From Clostridiales bacterium (GTDB taxonomy: Bacteria > Bacillota > Clostridia > Peptostreptococcales > Natronincolaceae), in the NCBI GenBank assembly GCA_012800145.1, contig JAAZJW010000125.1, forward strand, positions 1 through 5,891: a stretch of DNA of 5,891 bases. The letters run 5' to 3'. Below are positions 5,393 through 5,891 of this stretch, piece by piece; the first letter of the stretch is position 1, and each line of letters opens with the position of its first letter. The notes beneath the pieces were generated by a model. That model made no database searches. It saw only the letters and a program-made list of their open reading frames with translations, and was not told the DNA's origin. Both the position numbers and the translations under genes were made by a program.

Positions 5393-5891
5393 GTCTTATA
5401 AATTGTTTTGCTTTCTCTATAACCTGATTTTTGGCTTCATCCAGGGTAGAAATTAATACAGCGCCGGACGCTTTTTTATGCCCCCCTCCGTCAAACAGTT
5501 GTGCCAGGGCTCCAACGTCCACATCGTCATGCTTTGATCTAAAACTAAGCTTAACTTCATTATTATCTTTTTCCGTTATGGTTACCGCTATATCGACACC
5601 CTCTATATCTCTTCCGTAATTCACAAGATTGTCCACATCGTCGCCGGAAATGTTGAACTTTTTCATCAAATCAGATGAAACTTGAAAAATTGCAAGACGG
5701 TTCCCAAGTTTCATGTCTATATTGTTTAAGGAATATCCCAGGAACTTTATACTATTCACGGATTTTCTTTGGTAAAGATTGTGTATAATATCCTGTTTAT
5801 TTATATTAGTCTTCATCAATTCCGCTACCGTTAAATGGGTTTTCACTGTAACATTGTCATACATAAAATTACCACTATCGGTAACAATGCC
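5388..5891 (-). CDS. nrnA: DHH/DHHA1 phosphoesterase, NrnA-type nanoRNase / pAp phosphatase (partial, N-terminal half outside window)
   Basis: This is the C-terminal 167 residues of a cytoplasmic DHH-family phosphoesterase. NrnA-type enzymes are usually about 310-320 aa. They hydrolyse 2-5 nt RNA oligomers and dephosphorylate 3'-phosphoadenosine 5'-phosphate. The reading frame stays open to the window edge: the first visible residues are GIVTDSGNF followed by MYDN, which is the DHH-family (T/S)D(T/S)G metal-binding motif. The ATG at 5864 is therefore an internal methionine, not the start. The DHHA1 domain follows and ends with the substrate-binding GGGHKKASGA motif (about 5462-5491), with FRSK and DVGALAQLFDGGGH in the usual places. 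The stop TGA (5390-5388) lies 5 bases before the preferred truB start, which implies translational coupling. The place before truB is typical of Firmicute nusA-infB-rbfA-nrnA-truB clusters. The family call is secure. The exact substrate preference is inferred. Confidence 0.93.
   Translation of the reverse strand, partial: GIVTDSGNFMYDNVTVKTHLTVAELMKTNINKQDIIHNLYQRKSVNSIKFLGYSLNNIDMKLGNRLAIFQVSSDLMKKFNISGDDVDNLVNYGRDIEGVDIAVTITEKDNNEVKLSFRSKHDDVDVGALAQLFDGGGHKKASGAVLISTLDEAKNQVIEKAKQFIRR

Noticed and set aside
3650..5619. Plus-strand open frames of 60-78 codons opposite ribF, truB and nrnA, and another opposite the deacetylase gene at 578-760
   Set aside because: Each is antisense to a gene identified by strong family motifs, and none shows its own conserved motif.
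1..5891. A hidden mobile element, CRISPR array, tRNA or novel defence-type system
   Set aside because: The window is filled by conserved housekeeping genes in their usual order. I saw no transposase, regularly spaced repeats, tRNA cloverleaf or unknown gene cluster.

Overview
The window is a stretch of conserved bacterial housekeeping chromosome in which every supported gene lies on the minus strand, so it is transcribed from high to low coordinates. AT-rich sequence, strong GGAGG-type ribosome binding sites, the gene order and a sporulation-type polysaccharide deacetylase after pnp all suggest an endospore-forming, low-GC Firmicute. The protein sequences look more clostridial than bacillar, but the species cannot be named.

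Layout in order of transcription: the 3' half of a DHH/DHHA1 nanoRNase/pAp phosphatase gene (nrnA type), cut by the window edge (5891-5388); truB, tRNA pseudouridine-55 synthase (5382-4492); ribF, bifunctional riboflavin kinase/FAD synthetase (4479-3553); a promoter at the end of ribF and a structured leader; rpsO, ribosomal protein S15 (3450-3187); two hairpins and a candidate promoter; pnp, polynucleotide phosphorylase (3038-939); a strong intrinsic terminator (924-897); and a YlxY-type membrane-anchored polysaccharide deacetylase (809-75). The last 74 bases hold two small inverted repeats and no convincing gene. This is the B. subtilis-like order truB-ribC-rpsO-pnpA-ylxY.

The genes share an RNA theme: NrnA degrades the 2-5 nt RNAs that PNPase and other exonucleases leave, TruB modifies tRNA, S15 is a 30S assembly protein, and PNPase is the phosphorolytic 3'-5' exonuclease. 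RibF supplies FMN and FAD. The first three genes are tightly packed and look like one operon. rpsO, pnp and the deacetylase gene are separated by promoter- and terminator-like signals and could be expressed independently.

No CRISPR array, insertion sequence, tRNA, rRNA or unknown multi-gene system is visible. The observations most worth following up are regulatory: a foldable rpsO leader that may be an S15 autoregulatory site, a 19-nt near-perfect inverted repeat bracketing the start site of the deacetylase gene, and the hairpin-rich rpsO-pnp junction. The deacetylase has also lost a canonical metal-binding aspartate.
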